The notes beneath the pieces are model-generated. The model saw only the letters and a list, made by a program, of their open reading frames with translations. It searched no databases and was not told the origin of the DNA. A program made the position numbers and the translations under genes. Positions 39,817 to 48,564 of a DNA stretch of 64,000 bases are shown piece by piece; positions within the stretch are counted from its first letter, which is position 1; each line of letters starts with the position of its first letter. This DNA is from Bacteroides mediterraneensis (GTDB lineage Bacteria; Bacteroidota; Bacteroidia; Bacteroidales; Bacteroidaceae): assembly GCF_900128455.1 (NCBI RefSeq), contig NZ_LT635783.1, positions 1,078,632-1,142,631 of the forward strand, read 5' to 3'.

Positions 39817-40443
39817 ATGAAGATGAATGCATGGAAAAGAATCGCGATGGTGGCTCTCATGTGTCTGGGAGTTGCCGTAAAAGGATTTTCGCAATACGAT
39901 GTCAGTAAGACGACCTTGAAGGTTGACTGGCAGATGAACGCTCCTTTCTCTACGGATTTTGCCGATAAGCTGAGTGGATGGGGAATGAATTTTGAGCTGG
40001 GATATGAGCTGACTCCGCGTTGGGAGGTGGGATTGTTTGCTTCTTATCATACCAATCACCAGTACGTGGGGCGTCAGACCTTGTCGTTGTCGCCTACGGA
40101 GTCATTGACTACCGACCAGCAGCGTTCGGCTTTTCAGATACCGTTTGGAGTGATGGGTGCATACAACCTTTCAACCAATCGCTATGTGAAGCCGTATATC
40201 GGGCTGAAGATGGGTACCATGTTTGCCCGTAATACCACGTATTTCGGCAGTGGGGGAGTGTACGACAAGTCTTGGGGGTTCTACGTGTCTCCTGAAATTG
40301 GTGTGAAGATTTATCCTACAGGAAAGAAGTGGGGATTCCATATAGCTGCCTATTACAGTTATGCGACGAACAAGACTCAGACGCTGACTTGCGATGTGGA
40401 AGGACAGAATCAGGTGGGCTTCCGTCTGGGTGTCATCTTCTGA
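39817..40443 (+). CDS. Outer-membrane beta-barrel protein
   Basis: A 208-residue exported protein (signal about 1-24, ending VKGFSQ). It has about eight amphipathic strands (WEVGLFASYHTNHQYVG, KPYIGLKMGTMFARNTTYFG, GFHIAAYYSYATN) and ends in VGFRLGVIF with a terminal Phe, the signal recognised by the BAM machinery. The size fits an OmpA/OmpW-like eight-stranded barrel. It closes the envelope trio, and a terminator follows 48 bases beyond. Confidence 0.78.
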   Translation: MKMNAWKRIAMVALMCLGVAVKGFSQYDVSKTTLKVDWQMNAPFSTDFADKLSGWGMNFELGYELTPRWEVGLFASYHTNHQYVGRQTLSLSPTESLTTDQQRSAFQIPFGVMGAYNLSTNRYVKPYIGLKMGTMFARNTTYFGSGGVYDKSWGFYVSPEIGVKIYPTGKKWGFHIAAYYSYATNKTQTLTCDVEGQNQVGFRLGVIF

Positions 40444-40491
40444 CGAAGACTTGCGATGTGACATAAGAATAATTTCATTTACCAATCGGGA

Positions 40492-40538
40492 AGAGAGGTG
40501 CTTGAAGTCGGTCGTGGCTTTGGGTACCTCTCTTTTTT
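40492..40538 (+). terminator. Terminator of the envelope trio
   Basis: Stem AGAGAGGT (40492-40499) pairs with ACCTCTCT (40526-40533) around a 26-base loop and is followed by a T run. Confidence 0.7.
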
Positions 40539-40546
40539 GTGTGCAT

Positions 40547-40578
40547 AAAAAAAGCCGTCTCAACGATGAGACAGCTTT
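40547..40578 (-). terminator. Terminator of the tRNA-Glu pair
   Basis: Left arm 40551-40562 and right arm 40567-40578 pair over 12 bp with one mismatch; the minus strand then has seven T residues (complement of 40547-40553). It ends the leftward tRNA-Glu transcript. Confidence 0.8.
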
Positions 40579-40584
40579 CCGCTG

Positions 40585-40656
40585 TAGCCCGTGGGGGAAT
40601 CGAACCCCCCTTTCAAGAATGAAAATCTTGCGTCCTAACCGATAGACGAACGGGCC
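40585..40656 (-). tRNA. tRNA-Glu (TTC), copy 2
   Basis: A 72-base tRNA on the minus strand: acceptor stem GGCCCGT, anticodon loop TTTTCAT giving TTC, T loop TTCGATT. The sequence is the same as the copy at 40700 throughout the region compared, with a 43-base spacer. No CCA is encoded. Confidence 0.93.
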
Positions 40657-40699
40657 ATCCTTCTGCACCGGAATACCGTGTGCGTTATTTCTTTTTCAG

Positions 40700-40771
40700 T
40701 AGCCCGTGGGGGAATCGAACCCCCCTTTCAAGAATGAAAATCTTGCGTCCTAACCGATAGACGAACGGGCC
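40700..40771 (-). tRNA. tRNA-Glu (TTC), copy 1
   Basis: A 72-base tRNA-Glu with the same structure as the neighbouring copy. As the promoter-proximal copy it follows a TACCTTTG -7 box 40 bases upstream. The two copies form a leftward cotranscript ended by the hairpin at 40551-40578. Confidence 0.93.
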
Positions 40772-40810
40772 ATCCTGGCTTTGTGTTGAAGTGTTTTTCA
40801 ATCACGGGTG

Positions 40811-40841
40811 CAAAGGTACGCATTATTTTTGAATATGCAAG
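40811..40841 (-). promoter_or_regulatory. Promoter of the tRNA-Glu pair
   Basis: Minus-strand TACCTTTG (40811-40818) with CTTG (40838-40841) 19 bases upstream, the same arrangement as at tRNA-Ala. Confidence 0.65.
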
Positions 40842-40922
40842 CGTTTTGCGAAAAAAAAGATGCATAATGATGCAAAAAAGTGAAATAGAGACTTTATGTA
40901 GGGGGTTGGCAGGGGCATAAAA

Positions 40923-41028
40923 AAAACGCAAGTGCGTTTTAGGGAAAACACAAGTGCGTTTGAATCAAAACGTAAGTACGTTTCAGGAAAAACGCAAGTG
41001 CGTTTTATGGCAAACGTCCTTGCGTTTT
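40923..41028. repeat. 22-bp-period array of an 18-bp near-palindrome, five units
   Basis: Five 18-bp units start at 40923, 40945, 40967, 40989 and 41011, exactly 22 bp apart. Units 1 and 4 are the same (AAAACGCAAGTGCGTTTT), a near-perfect palindrome; unit 5 (AAACGTCCTTGCGTTTT) equals the last unit of the array at 21196. The array lies between the tRNA-Glu promoter and the fbp stop codon. Confidence 0.9.
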
Positions 41029-41074
41029 TTGAGGGAAATTCTTTTGTGTGGAATATGCTGTAAATCAGCTGAAA

Positions 41075-43072
41075 TCAACTTCCTTTTTCTTTGATGATGC
41101 CATTCTGGTAGGCCACCAGCAGTTTCTTCAGGTCTTCAATCTGTACCATCAGTTCGCGTCCCTTGTCGGTGTCCTTCACCATCATGCGCTTGCTGCTCAG
41201 TTCTACGATTTGCGTGGTCGACTTGATGTCGAGTCCTTCCTCTATCGCTTTCTGGGTGGAAGTGAACGGTTCATGCTGCACGAGCTGGAAACCACGGGAG
41301 TGGTACACCAGTGTATAGCCTGCGATACCCGTTTCCGGCTGATAGGCTTTGGAGAATCCTCCGTCGATGACCATCAGTTTGCCGTTGGCCTTGATAGGTT
41401 TCTCTCCTTTCACGGCTTTCACGGGTACATGTCCGTTGATGATGTGGCGGTGCTCGCCTTCCACTCCAAACTCATCCAGAATCATGTCGCAGATATCTTC
41501 CCGGTCACGCAGGGTATAATAGTATCCTTTCACCTCCTTGTGTGTTTCCTTGTCGGTCAGGAAATAACGTTCGAAGGTTGCCATTTTGCTCTTGTCGAAA
41601 GCTGGGGAATCTTTTCCGCACCACAGGTACCAGATGAAATCCTTGGCAAAAGCTTTTTCCGGATGGTCGTCTTCTGCAAAATAGGCCGTACGAATCAGTT
41701 GTCCTACCCGTTTCAGCAGAGCTTCACCCTTGTATTTGCTGCCCAGTATTTCCACTTCTTTCAAGGTTCCGTCGGCGTTCATCGGCATGGAAGCATGGAA
41801 AAGCAGGTTGGAGTTGCATACATTGTACATGCATCCGTAGCGGAAGATGCATTTCATGTGCTTGCGCAGTTTCTCACTGCCCGTAAAGGAATTGTGCAGT
41901 TTCAGCACGATTTCCTGTTCCTCTTCCGTCAGCTGGTACGGGTTTTCCGGGTCGATGGTGGGGAACAGGCAGTCGCGCATTTCATAGTCCTTCCCGTCGA
42001 GCTGGAATACTTTCCGCTTGAAGTCAATGTGATGCAGGAGCAGTCGGCTGTTCATGTCAAACTCCGGATGGCGGAGAATGGCGGCTGCTTCCAGTTTGAA
42101 CTGTATGATGGTGATGGCCTTGTGCATCTGTGCGATGAGCCGTAAGGTCTTGTCGTTGTACGTACTGCTTTCCGGCGCGATTTTAGGGGCAAAATATTGG
42201 CACGGGTCGTTAGCGTAGGCTTCCATGGCGAAGGTGGCCAGCGGAAGCAGGTTGATTCCGTAACCGTCTTCCAGCGCCGAGAGATTTCCGTAGCGCATGG
42301 CCAGACGGAGCACGTTGGCTATGCAGCAGTCGTTGCCGGAGGCGGCTCCCATCCAAAGAATGTCGTGATTGCCCCATTGGATGTCGAAGTTATGATAGTC
42401 GCAAAGCGTATCCATGATGATGTGCGGACCGGGACCGCGGTCGAAGATGTCGCCTAGAATGTGCAGGGAGTCAATGGTCAGCCGTTGGATGAGGTTGCAC
42501 AGGGCAATGATGAAATCGTCGGCACGCCGTGTGTCAATGATGGTACGGATGATGACATTGATGTAGGCCTGTTTGTTGGGGTCCATGGTGCTTTCGTGAA
42601 GCAATTCCTGAATGATGTAGGAAAATTCTTCGGGCAGCGCCTTGCGGACCTTCGAACGGGTGTATTTGGAGGAAACGTTCTGGCAGACCTTGACCAGTTG
42701 GTTCAGGGTGATGACATACCAGTCGACTAGGTCTTTTTCCACCTCCTTGACCAGTTGCAGCTTTTGTTCGGGATAGTAAATCAACGTACAAAGTTCCTTT
42801 TTCTCCATTTCCCGGAGGTTGTTGCCGAAAATCTCGTTGACTTTCCGCTTGATGGCTCCCGAGGCATTTCGGAGCACATGCTGAAAGGCCTCATATTCTC
42901 CGTGCAGGTCGGCCAGGAAATGCTCTGTGCCTTTGGGCAAGTTGAGAATGGCTTCCAAATTGATGATTTCCGTACTGGCGGCTGCCAGGCTGGGGAAATC
43001 GTGGGAGAGGAGTTCCAGATAGCGGATATCCTCCTGTATCATTTCCGATGTGATTTGTTTGTAGGTTTCCAT
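41075..43072 (-). CDS. fbp: Fructose-1,6-bisphosphatase, class III
   Basis: A 665-residue cytoplasmic enzyme matching class III FBPases in length. The metallophosphatase motifs are FLADLHGEYEAFQHVL, LGDIFDRGPGPH, WGNHDILWMGA and INGHVPVKAVKG, all binding Mn2+. It converts fructose-1,6-bisphosphate to fructose-6-phosphate in gluconeogenesis and shares no fold with class I enzymes. It lies 24 bases downstream of the AspT-like exchanger and is probably transcribed with it. The palindromic array follows its stop by 46 bases. Confidence 0.95.
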   Translation of the reverse strand: METYKQITSEMIQEDIRYLELLSHDFPSLAAASTEIINLEAILNLPKGTEHFLADLHGEYEAFQHVLRNASGAIKRKVNEIFGNNLREMEKKELCTLIYYPEQKLQLVKEVEKDLVDWYVITLNQLVKVCQNVSSKYTRSKVRKALPEEFSYIIQELLHESTMDPNKQAYINVIIRTIIDTRRADDFIIALCNLIQRLTIDSLHILGDIFDRGPGPHIIMDTLCDYHNFDIQWGNHDILWMGAASGNDCCIANVLRLAMRYGNLSALEDGYGINLLPLATFAMEAYANDPCQYFAPKIAPESSTYNDKTLRLIAQMHKAITIIQFKLEAAAILRHPEFDMNSRLLLHHIDFKRKVFQLDGKDYEMRDCLFPTIDPENPYQLTEEEQEIVLKLHNSFTGSEKLRKHMKCIFRYGCMYNVCNSNLLFHASMPMNADGTLKEVEILGSKYKGEALLKRVGQLIRTAYFAEDDHPEKAFAKDFIWYLWCGKDSPAFDKSKMATFERYFLTDKETHKEVKGYYYTLRDREDICDMILDEFGVEGEHRHIINGHVPVKAVKGEKPIKANGKLMVIDGGFSKAYQPETGIAGYTLVYHSRGFQLVQHEPFTSTQKAIEEGLDIKSTTQIVELSSKRMMVKDTDKGRELMVQIEDLKKLLVAYQNGIIKEKGS

Positions 43073-43096
43073 GATATCGGGTAAAATTTTTAAGTT

Positions 43097-44758
43097 TTAT
43101 AAGAATAGCATCAGTACCAGCTGGGCAATGATGACGCGTGTGAACATGCCGAGGGGATACACGGTGGCATAGCTTACGGAAGGTTCGTCGCCAGGTATGA
43201 TGTCGTTGGCATAGTTCAGTGCCATCGGGTTTGCCATGCTTCCGCACAGCATGCCGCAGGTATTTCCAAAATCCATTTTACACAGACGGAGGGCTATCAG
43301 GGCCATGATGACTACCGGGATGAAGGTGATAAGGAATCCGATTCCTACCCATAGGGCACCTTCCGGCCGCATGACGGTTTCGAAGAAGTGGGCACCGGCA
43401 TCCAGCCCGAGGCAAGCCAGATAAAGTGATAGGCCGATTCCTCTCAGCATGAGGTTGGCACTGCGGGTAGTATAAGTCACCAAGTGCAGACGAGGACCGT
43501 AGGCTCCAATCAGGATTCCCATGATGATGGGGCCTCCCGCCAGTCCCAGTTTCACCGGCGAACTGATGCCTGGTATGGCAATGGGGATAGCTCCGACCAC
43601 CAGTCCCAGTACGATGCCGATAAAGATGGAAGCCAGGTTAGGGTCTTTCAAGGTCTTGACCGTGTTTCCCAGTACCTTTTCCACGTTTTGGATGGCAGCT
43701 GCCTCACCGACTACGGTCAGGCGGTCGCCCAGTTGCAGCACCAGTCCCGGGGTAGCCAGCAGTTGCACGCCGCTTCGGAGCACCCGGCTGATGTTGATGC
43801 CATACGTGTTTCGCAAACGGAGTGATCCCAGCTTTTTCCCGTTGATTTCGGGACGTGACACGACAATGTGCTTGGAAATCAGCTTGCTGTCAATGGCATT
43901 CCAGTCGATGTCTTCCTTGTTCCAGTCACGCTTTTCCTGTTCGCCGAAAAGAATGGTCAGGGTGGGGGCATCCTTTTCGGTCGTGATGACCAGGATACGG
44001 TCGTTCTCTTTCAGAATCTTTTCGGAGGTCGGGATACTGACGGTGCCTTCCCGCCAAAGACGGGAGATGACGAACTTAGGATACCCGGCCTGTGCGATGT
44101 CTTGTATGCTTTTATTGAAAATGGCAGGATTATGTACCTGGAAAGTAGCGATGTAGGTGTGGTTCGGGTCATCATGTTCCCGTTCATTCATATCGGAAGG
44201 GCGTACAAAGAATTTTTTGACAACCAGAATTGCAAAAATCACTCCCACTACTCCCAATGGATAGGTCACCGCACAGCTGAGGGCGGCTCCACTGGTGGGT
44301 TCTCCCAGTTGTTTCAAAGTCTGCTGGGCGGCACCGAGCGCGGGTGTGTTGGTCGTGGCACCGCATAGGATACCTACCATGTCGGGGAGGCCTATTTCTG
44401 TCGTAAAGCTAAGGATGATGGCCATGAGTGTGCCCAGGAAGATGACTCCCAGTCCCAGCATGTTCAGGCGGAATCCGCCCCGTTGAAAGGAACTGAAGAA
44501 ACCGGGACCCACTTGCAGGCCCAAGGCATAGACAAACAAAACCAGACCGAAGCTTTCGGCGTAACTCAGCATCTGGGGATCGATGGTAAAGCCGAGATGT
44601 CCTGCCAGAATACCGGTGAAGAAAACAAATGTCACTCCGAGAGAAATTCCGAAAACATGAATCTTTCCCAGTCCTAACCCGATGGCTGTAATGAGGGAAA
44701 GTATGATGACCGCCTGCAGAGCGGATTGTTCCACAAATAAATTAATTAACCATTCCAT
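43097..44758 (-). CDS. AspT/YidE-family transporter with RCK_C domains
   Basis: A 553-residue inner-membrane protein. Two halves, each with about five helices and the AspT-type repeat (GLVLFVYALGLQVGPGFF and ANLMLRGIGLSLYLACLGLDAG), flank a cytoplasmic region with two RCK_C/TrkA-C domains (SRLWREGTVSIPTSEKILKE, SRVLRSGVQLLATPGLVLQL). The family exchanges aspartate for alanine; other members are YidE and YbjL. Substrate is not known here. A TATCTTTG -7 box ends only four bases before the ATG (44763-44770), so the message may be leaderless. Confidence 0.85.
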   Translation of the reverse strand: MEWLINLFVEQSALQAVIILSLITAIGLGLGKIHVFGISLGVTFVFFTGILAGHLGFTIDPQMLSYAESFGLVLFVYALGLQVGPGFFSSFQRGGFRLNMLGLGVIFLGTLMAIILSFTTEIGLPDMVGILCGATTNTPALGAAQQTLKQLGEPTSGAALSCAVTYPLGVVGVIFAILVVKKFFVRPSDMNEREHDDPNHTYIATFQVHNPAIFNKSIQDIAQAGYPKFVISRLWREGTVSIPTSEKILKENDRILVITTEKDAPTLTILFGEQEKRDWNKEDIDWNAIDSKLISKHIVVSRPEINGKKLGSLRLRNTYGINISRVLRSGVQLLATPGLVLQLGDRLTVVGEAAAIQNVEKVLGNTVKTLKDPNLASIFIGIVLGLVVGAIPIAIPGISSPVKLGLAGGPIIMGILIGAYGPRLHLVTYTTRSANLMLRGIGLSLYLACLGLDAGAHFFETVMRPEGALWVGIGFLITFIPVVIMALIALRLCKMDFGNTCGMLCGSMANPMALNYANDIIPGDEPSVSYATVYPLGMFTRVIIAQLVLMLFL

Positions 44759-44762
44759 GCTG

Positions 44763-44770
44763 CAAAGATA
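44763..44770 (-). promoter_or_regulatory. -7 element directly before the AspT-like start codon
   Basis: Minus-strand TATCTTTG matches TAnnTTTG and is followed by four bases and then the ATG. No -33 TTTG at the usual distance. Confidence 0.4.
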
Positions 44771-44834
44771 TATACTTTGTGGAAAATAAATCTTTTGTAT
44801 CGGACAAAATGTTAGAAAAGTGCGTCAATAACAA

Positions 44835-44886
44835 ATCCCCGAAGGGCTTTCCGGCAGAAAATCGCCTTTGAAAAGCCTTCGGGGAT
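44835..44886 (-). terminator. Hairpin downstream of glnN
   Basis: Perfect 11-bp arms (44835-44845 with 44876-44886) enclose a 30-base loop. On the minus strand only a short T-rich tract follows, so termination is likely but not certain. Confidence 0.5.
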
Positions 44887-44919
44887 GGATAAAACTAAGG
44901 ATGTGGGGAACAATCCGGA

Positions 44920-47109
44920 TTATCGTACGAACAGCAGTTCGCGGTATTTCGGAAGGGTCCACATCTGGTCGTCTACAATCAGTTCCAGCTTGTCGATGTG
45001 GTAGCGGATTTGTTCCAGCATCGGAGCTACCGTGTCATGGTAGGCGATGGCTTTTTCACGTTCACTGGCAATGCGGTTGGCCACTTTGCGTGCTTCCACC
45101 ATTTCGTCCACATGTTTCTTGATGAAAGAGGTATGTTCGGAAATTGCCTTGATGATGGCCAGGTTCTCGGCCGACAGTGTATGGGCTTCTTCTTCCGGGA
45201 ACAATGATTTCATCTTGTAGGCATTGTCAATCAGCTTGGTCTGGTATTCGATGGCTACCGGAACTACGTGGTTCATCACCAAGTCGCCCAGAACGCGGGC
45301 TTCAATCTGGATTTTTTTGGTGTACATTTCCCATTTCACTTCGTTGCGGGCTTCCAGTTCCTTGCGGTTCATCACACCGGTGAATTCGAACATGCGGATG
45401 CTTTCCGGTTTCAGGTAGTTGTCGAAGATGACCGGACAGCTGGTTTCGCAGTCCAGCCCCCGGCGGGCAGCTTCTTCCTTCCATTCTTCGCTGTAACCGT
45501 TGCCGTCGAAGCGGATAGGTTTGCATTCTTTGATGCATTTGCGGATAATCTGGATGATGGCCGAAATTTTCGGTTCACCTTTCTCAATCAGTTCGTCTAC
45601 TTCTTTTTTGAATTCAATGAGCTGCTCAGCCACAGCTGCGTTCAGGGCAATCATGGCACTGGCACAGTTGGCTTCAGAACCTGGGGCACGGAATTCGAAA
45701 CGGTTGCCGGTGAAAGCGAACGGAGAAGTACGGTTACGGTCGGTGTTGTCAATCAACAGTTCCGGAATCTGCGGAATGTCGAGTTTCATGCCTTGTTTTC
45801 CGCCTAAGGAAACCAAGTCATCGTTGGTACTTTCTTCCAGATGGTCGAGCACCTTGCTCAGCTGGGTGCCCAGGAAAGAAGAGATGATGGCGGGAGGTGC
45901 TTCGTTGGCTCCCAGACGGTGTGCGTTGGTGGCACTCATGATAGAGGCTTTCAAAAGTCCGTTGTGGCGGTACACAGCCATCAGTGTATTGACCACGAAC
46001 GTGATGAAACGCAGGTTGTCTTCCGAGGTCTTGCCGGGAGCCATCAATAAAGTACCGGTATCTGTACCCAGTGACCAGTTGTTGTGCTTGCCGGAACCGT
46101 TGACACCTTTGAACGGTTTTTCGTGTAACAGTACGCGGAATCCATGGTTACGGGCCACTTTGCGCATCAAAGACATAATCAGCATGTTATGGTCTACGGC
46201 CAGGTTGCACTCTTCGTAAATCGGGGCCAGCTCAAACTGGTTAGGAGCCACCTCATTATGGCGTGTCTTGACCGGAATACCCAGTTCGAGTGCCTGGATT
46301 TCGAGGTCTTTCATGAAAGCGGCCACACGGGTAGGAATGGCGCCGAAATAGTGGTCTTCCAGCTGCTGGTTCTTGGACGCTTCGTGTCCCATCAGCGTGC
46401 GTCCTGTGAGCAACAGGTCTGGACGTGCGGCATACAGGCCTTCATCTACCAGGAAGTATTCCTGTTCCCATCCCAGATAAGAAACAATTTTCTTTACAGA
46501 AGGGTCGAAATAGTGCATTACGTCGAGTGCCGCCTTGTTGACTGCGCGCAAAGCTTTCAGCAGCGGAGCCTTGTAGTCGAGTGATTCGCCGGTATAGGCG
46601 ATGAAGACCGTCGGGATGCACAAGGTGTCATCTACCACAAATACGGGCGATGAGGGGTCCCATGCGCTGTAGCCACGTGCTTCGAATGTATTGCGTATAC
46701 CTCCGTTGGGGAAAGAAGAGCCGTCTGATTCCTGCTGTACCAGCAGCTTGCCGGAAAATTCTTCCAGCATACCGCCTTTTCCGTCATGTTCCACGAAAGC
46801 ATCATGCTTTTCGGCGGTACCTTCTGTCAGGGGCTGGAACCAGTGTGTGTAGTGAGTCACTCCCAATTCAATGGCCCATTTTTTCATTCCTTCGGCTACG
46901 GCATTGGCGATGCTGCGGTCGAGGGAAGCTCCGTTGTCGATTACGTCAATCAGTTTGGCATAGACATTGCTCGGCAGATATTTAAACATTTTTTCTCGGT
47001 TGAACACGTATTTCGCAAAATACTCACTAGGGCGTTCAGCCGGTGACGGTACTTCTACCGGTTTCTTGTGGAATGCCTTTTCCACAACTCTGAATCTTAA
47101 CTTAGACAT
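44920..47109 (-). CDS. glnN: Glutamine synthetase, type III
   Basis: A 729-residue GSIII, the long type found in Bacteroides and cyanobacteria. Seen are YLGWEQEYFLVDEGLY, the type III region TRHNEVAPNQFELAPIYEE, NHGFRVLLHEKPFKGVNGSGKHNNWSLG (ATP and glutamate site) and RNRTSPFAFTGNRFEFRAPGS. It makes glutamine from glutamate, ammonia and ATP as a hexamer pair (dodecamer). There is no adenylylation site of type I. The gene stands alone between dapL and the hairpin at 44835-44886. Confidence 0.96.
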   Translation of the reverse strand: MSKLRFRVVEKAFHKKPVEVPSPAERPSEYFAKYVFNREKMFKYLPSNVYAKLIDVIDNGASLDRSIANAVAEGMKKWAIELGVTHYTHWFQPLTEGTAEKHDAFVEHDGKGGMLEEFSGKLLVQQESDGSSFPNGGIRNTFEARGYSAWDPSSPVFVVDDTLCIPTVFIAYTGESLDYKAPLLKALRAVNKAALDVMHYFDPSVKKIVSYLGWEQEYFLVDEGLYAARPDLLLTGRTLMGHEASKNQQLEDHYFGAIPTRVAAFMKDLEIQALELGIPVKTRHNEVAPNQFELAPIYEECNLAVDHNMLIMSLMRKVARNHGFRVLLHEKPFKGVNGSGKHNNWSLGTDTGTLLMAPGKTSEDNLRFITFVVNTLMAVYRHNGLLKASIMSATNAHRLGANEAPPAIISSFLGTQLSKVLDHLEESTNDDLVSLGGKQGMKLDIPQIPELLIDNTDRNRTSPFAFTGNRFEFRAPGSEANCASAMIALNAAVAEQLIEFKKEVDELIEKGEPKISAIIQIIRKCIKECKPIRFDGNGYSEEWKEEAARRGLDCETSCPVIFDNYLKPESIRMFEFTGVMNRKELEARNEVKWEMYTKKIQIEARVLGDLVMNHVVPVAIEYQTKLIDNAYKMKSLFPEEEAHTLSAENLAIIKAISEHTSFIKKHVDEMVEARKVANRIASEREKAIAYHDTVAPMLEQIRYHIDKLELIVDDQMWTLPKYRELLFVR

Positions 47110-47181
47110 ACTACCTTTATTTCTTATTTAAGTTGTTTGGTTTTTATATTTGATGTATTGGCTTGTTTGCTAAATAAACGT

Positions 47182-48411
47182 TTACAGGCACTGGCAGATT
47201 CTTCGGATACCTTCTTCGCACTGGTGCCGGTCTCCGAATGAAGTCAGTCGCACATACCCTTCGCCGCTGGGGCCGAATCCGACACCGGGCGTACTTACCA
47301 CATGTGCCTCATACAGCAGCTTGTCGAAAAACTTCCATGCCGTCTGGTTGCCCGGTGCCTTTACCCATAAGTAGGGCGCATTGTCTCCTCCAAAGAATTG
47401 GATTCCGGTTTTCGCCAACATCTTTTTCATGATTCTGGCATTGTCCATGTAATATTTCACCATGGTTTTTACTTGTTCTTTTCCTTCTGGTGTATAGATG
47501 GCTTCGGCTCCTCGTTGGGTGATGTATGATACTCCATTGAATTTGGTCGATTGCCGTCTGAGCCATAGTTTGTTCAGCTGGATGCGTTCGCCTTCCAGGG
47601 TTGCCGCTGTCACTTCCTTTGGAATGACCATGTAGCCGCAGCGCACACCGGTAAATCCGGCTGTTTTTGAGAAACTGCGGAATTCGATGGCCACTTTTTT
47701 GGCTCCCTTTATTTCATAAATGGAATGAGGAATGTCTGGGTCTTGAATATACGCCTCGTAGGCAGCATCGAAAATGATGAGTGCATCATTCTCAATGGCA
47801 TAGTTCACCCACTTCTTAAGTTCGCTTTTCGTCAGCACGGCTCCCGTAGGATTGTTGGGGTAACATAAATAAATAATGTCGATGCGCTGTTTCGGGATTT
47901 CAGGGATGAAATTGTTTTCAATACGGCAGGGCATGTAGACTACATTGCTCCATTTCCCGTCTTTTTCCAACACTCCCGCTCTTCCGCAGGAAACATTGGA
48001 ATCGATGTAAGCCGGATAAATAGGGTCGGTAACCCCGATGCTGTTATCATGTCGCAGGATGTCGCCGATGTTTCCCGTGTCCGATTTCGAACCATCGCTG
48101 ATGAATATTTCGTTGCTGTCAAAATTAATCCCATGGGCAGCATAATCATGTTTCAGAATGGCTTCAATTAAAAAATCGTAGCCTTGTTCGGGGCCATATC
48201 CTCTGAATGTTTCTGCATTGCCTAATTCTCCGGCGGCTTTTTGCATGGCTTCCACACATGCTTTGGGGATAGGTAGGGTCACATCGCCGATTCCCAGATG
48301 AATGATGCGGGCCTGGGGATGTGTCACTTTAAATGAATTTACTCTTTTCACTATATCGGTAAACAAGTAGTTTTCCGGTAATTTGAGCAGGTGTTCGTTG
48401 ACTAATGCCAT
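47182..48411 (-). CDS. dapL: LL-diaminopimelate aminotransferase
   Basis: A 409-residue PLP-dependent class I/II aminotransferase. The DapL start VNEHLLKLPENYLFTDIVKRV, followed by LGIGDVTLPIPKA and FRGYGPEQGYDFLIEAIL, is diagnostic; the PLP lysine lies in EFRSFSKTAGFTGVRCGYMV. It converts tetrahydrodipicolinate to LL-diaminopimelate in one step of lysine and peptidoglycan synthesis. A purine-rich AGGAGAATAA precedes the ATG, with a -7 TAATTTTG at 48431-48438. dapF is not adjacent. Confidence 0.94.
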   Translation of the reverse strand: MALVNEHLLKLPENYLFTDIVKRVNSFKVTHPQARIIHLGIGDVTLPIPKACVEAMQKAAGELGNAETFRGYGPEQGYDFLIEAILKHDYAAHGINFDSNEIFISDGSKSDTGNIGDILRHDNSIGVTDPIYPAYIDSNVSCGRAGVLEKDGKWSNVVYMPCRIENNFIPEIPKQRIDIIYLCYPNNPTGAVLTKSELKKWVNYAIENDALIIFDAAYEAYIQDPDIPHSIYEIKGAKKVAIEFRSFSKTAGFTGVRCGYMVIPKEVTAATLEGERIQLNKLWLRRQSTKFNGVSYITQRGAEAIYTPEGKEQVKTMVKYYMDNARIMKKMLAKTGIQFFGGDNAPYLWVKAPGNQTAWKFFDKLLYEAHVVSTPGVGFGPSGEGYVRLTSFGDRHQCEEGIRRICQCL

Positions 48412-48430
48412 TTATTCTCCTATTTGGCGG

Positions 48431-48438
48431 CAAAATTA
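48431..48438 (-). promoter_or_regulatory. -7 promoter element of dapL
   Basis: Minus-strand TAATTTTG matches TAnnTTTG, 19 bases upstream of the ATG. No clear -33 TTTG. Confidence 0.5.
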
Positions 48439-48526
48439 CGAAAATCATGTCATTTTTAAAAATATGCCCTTGCTTTATTTTCTTATTTTTTGAAATTGAT
48501 ATAAGTCAATTGTGTGGAATTTTTTT

Positions 48527-48534
48527 TACTTTTG
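48527..48534 (+). promoter_or_regulatory. -7 promoter element of the YitT-like gene
   Basis: TACTTTTG matches TAnnTTTG, 30 bases upstream of the ATG at 48565; the longer reading frame from 48514 would start inside the promoter. Confidence 0.55.
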
Positions 48535-48564
48535 CATCCGAAATTTTTAAAGAAAATCAAAGAG

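Noticed and set aside
40585..40771. Repeat or mobile-element duplication
   Set aside because: The near-identical blocks are two tandem tRNA-Glu genes sharing a promoter and terminator.
40923..41028. Plasmid-type iteron origin
   Set aside because: The 22-bp period resembles iterons, but there are three similar arrays at ordinary gene ends, with no rep gene, AT-rich unwinding region or dnaA boxes beside them.
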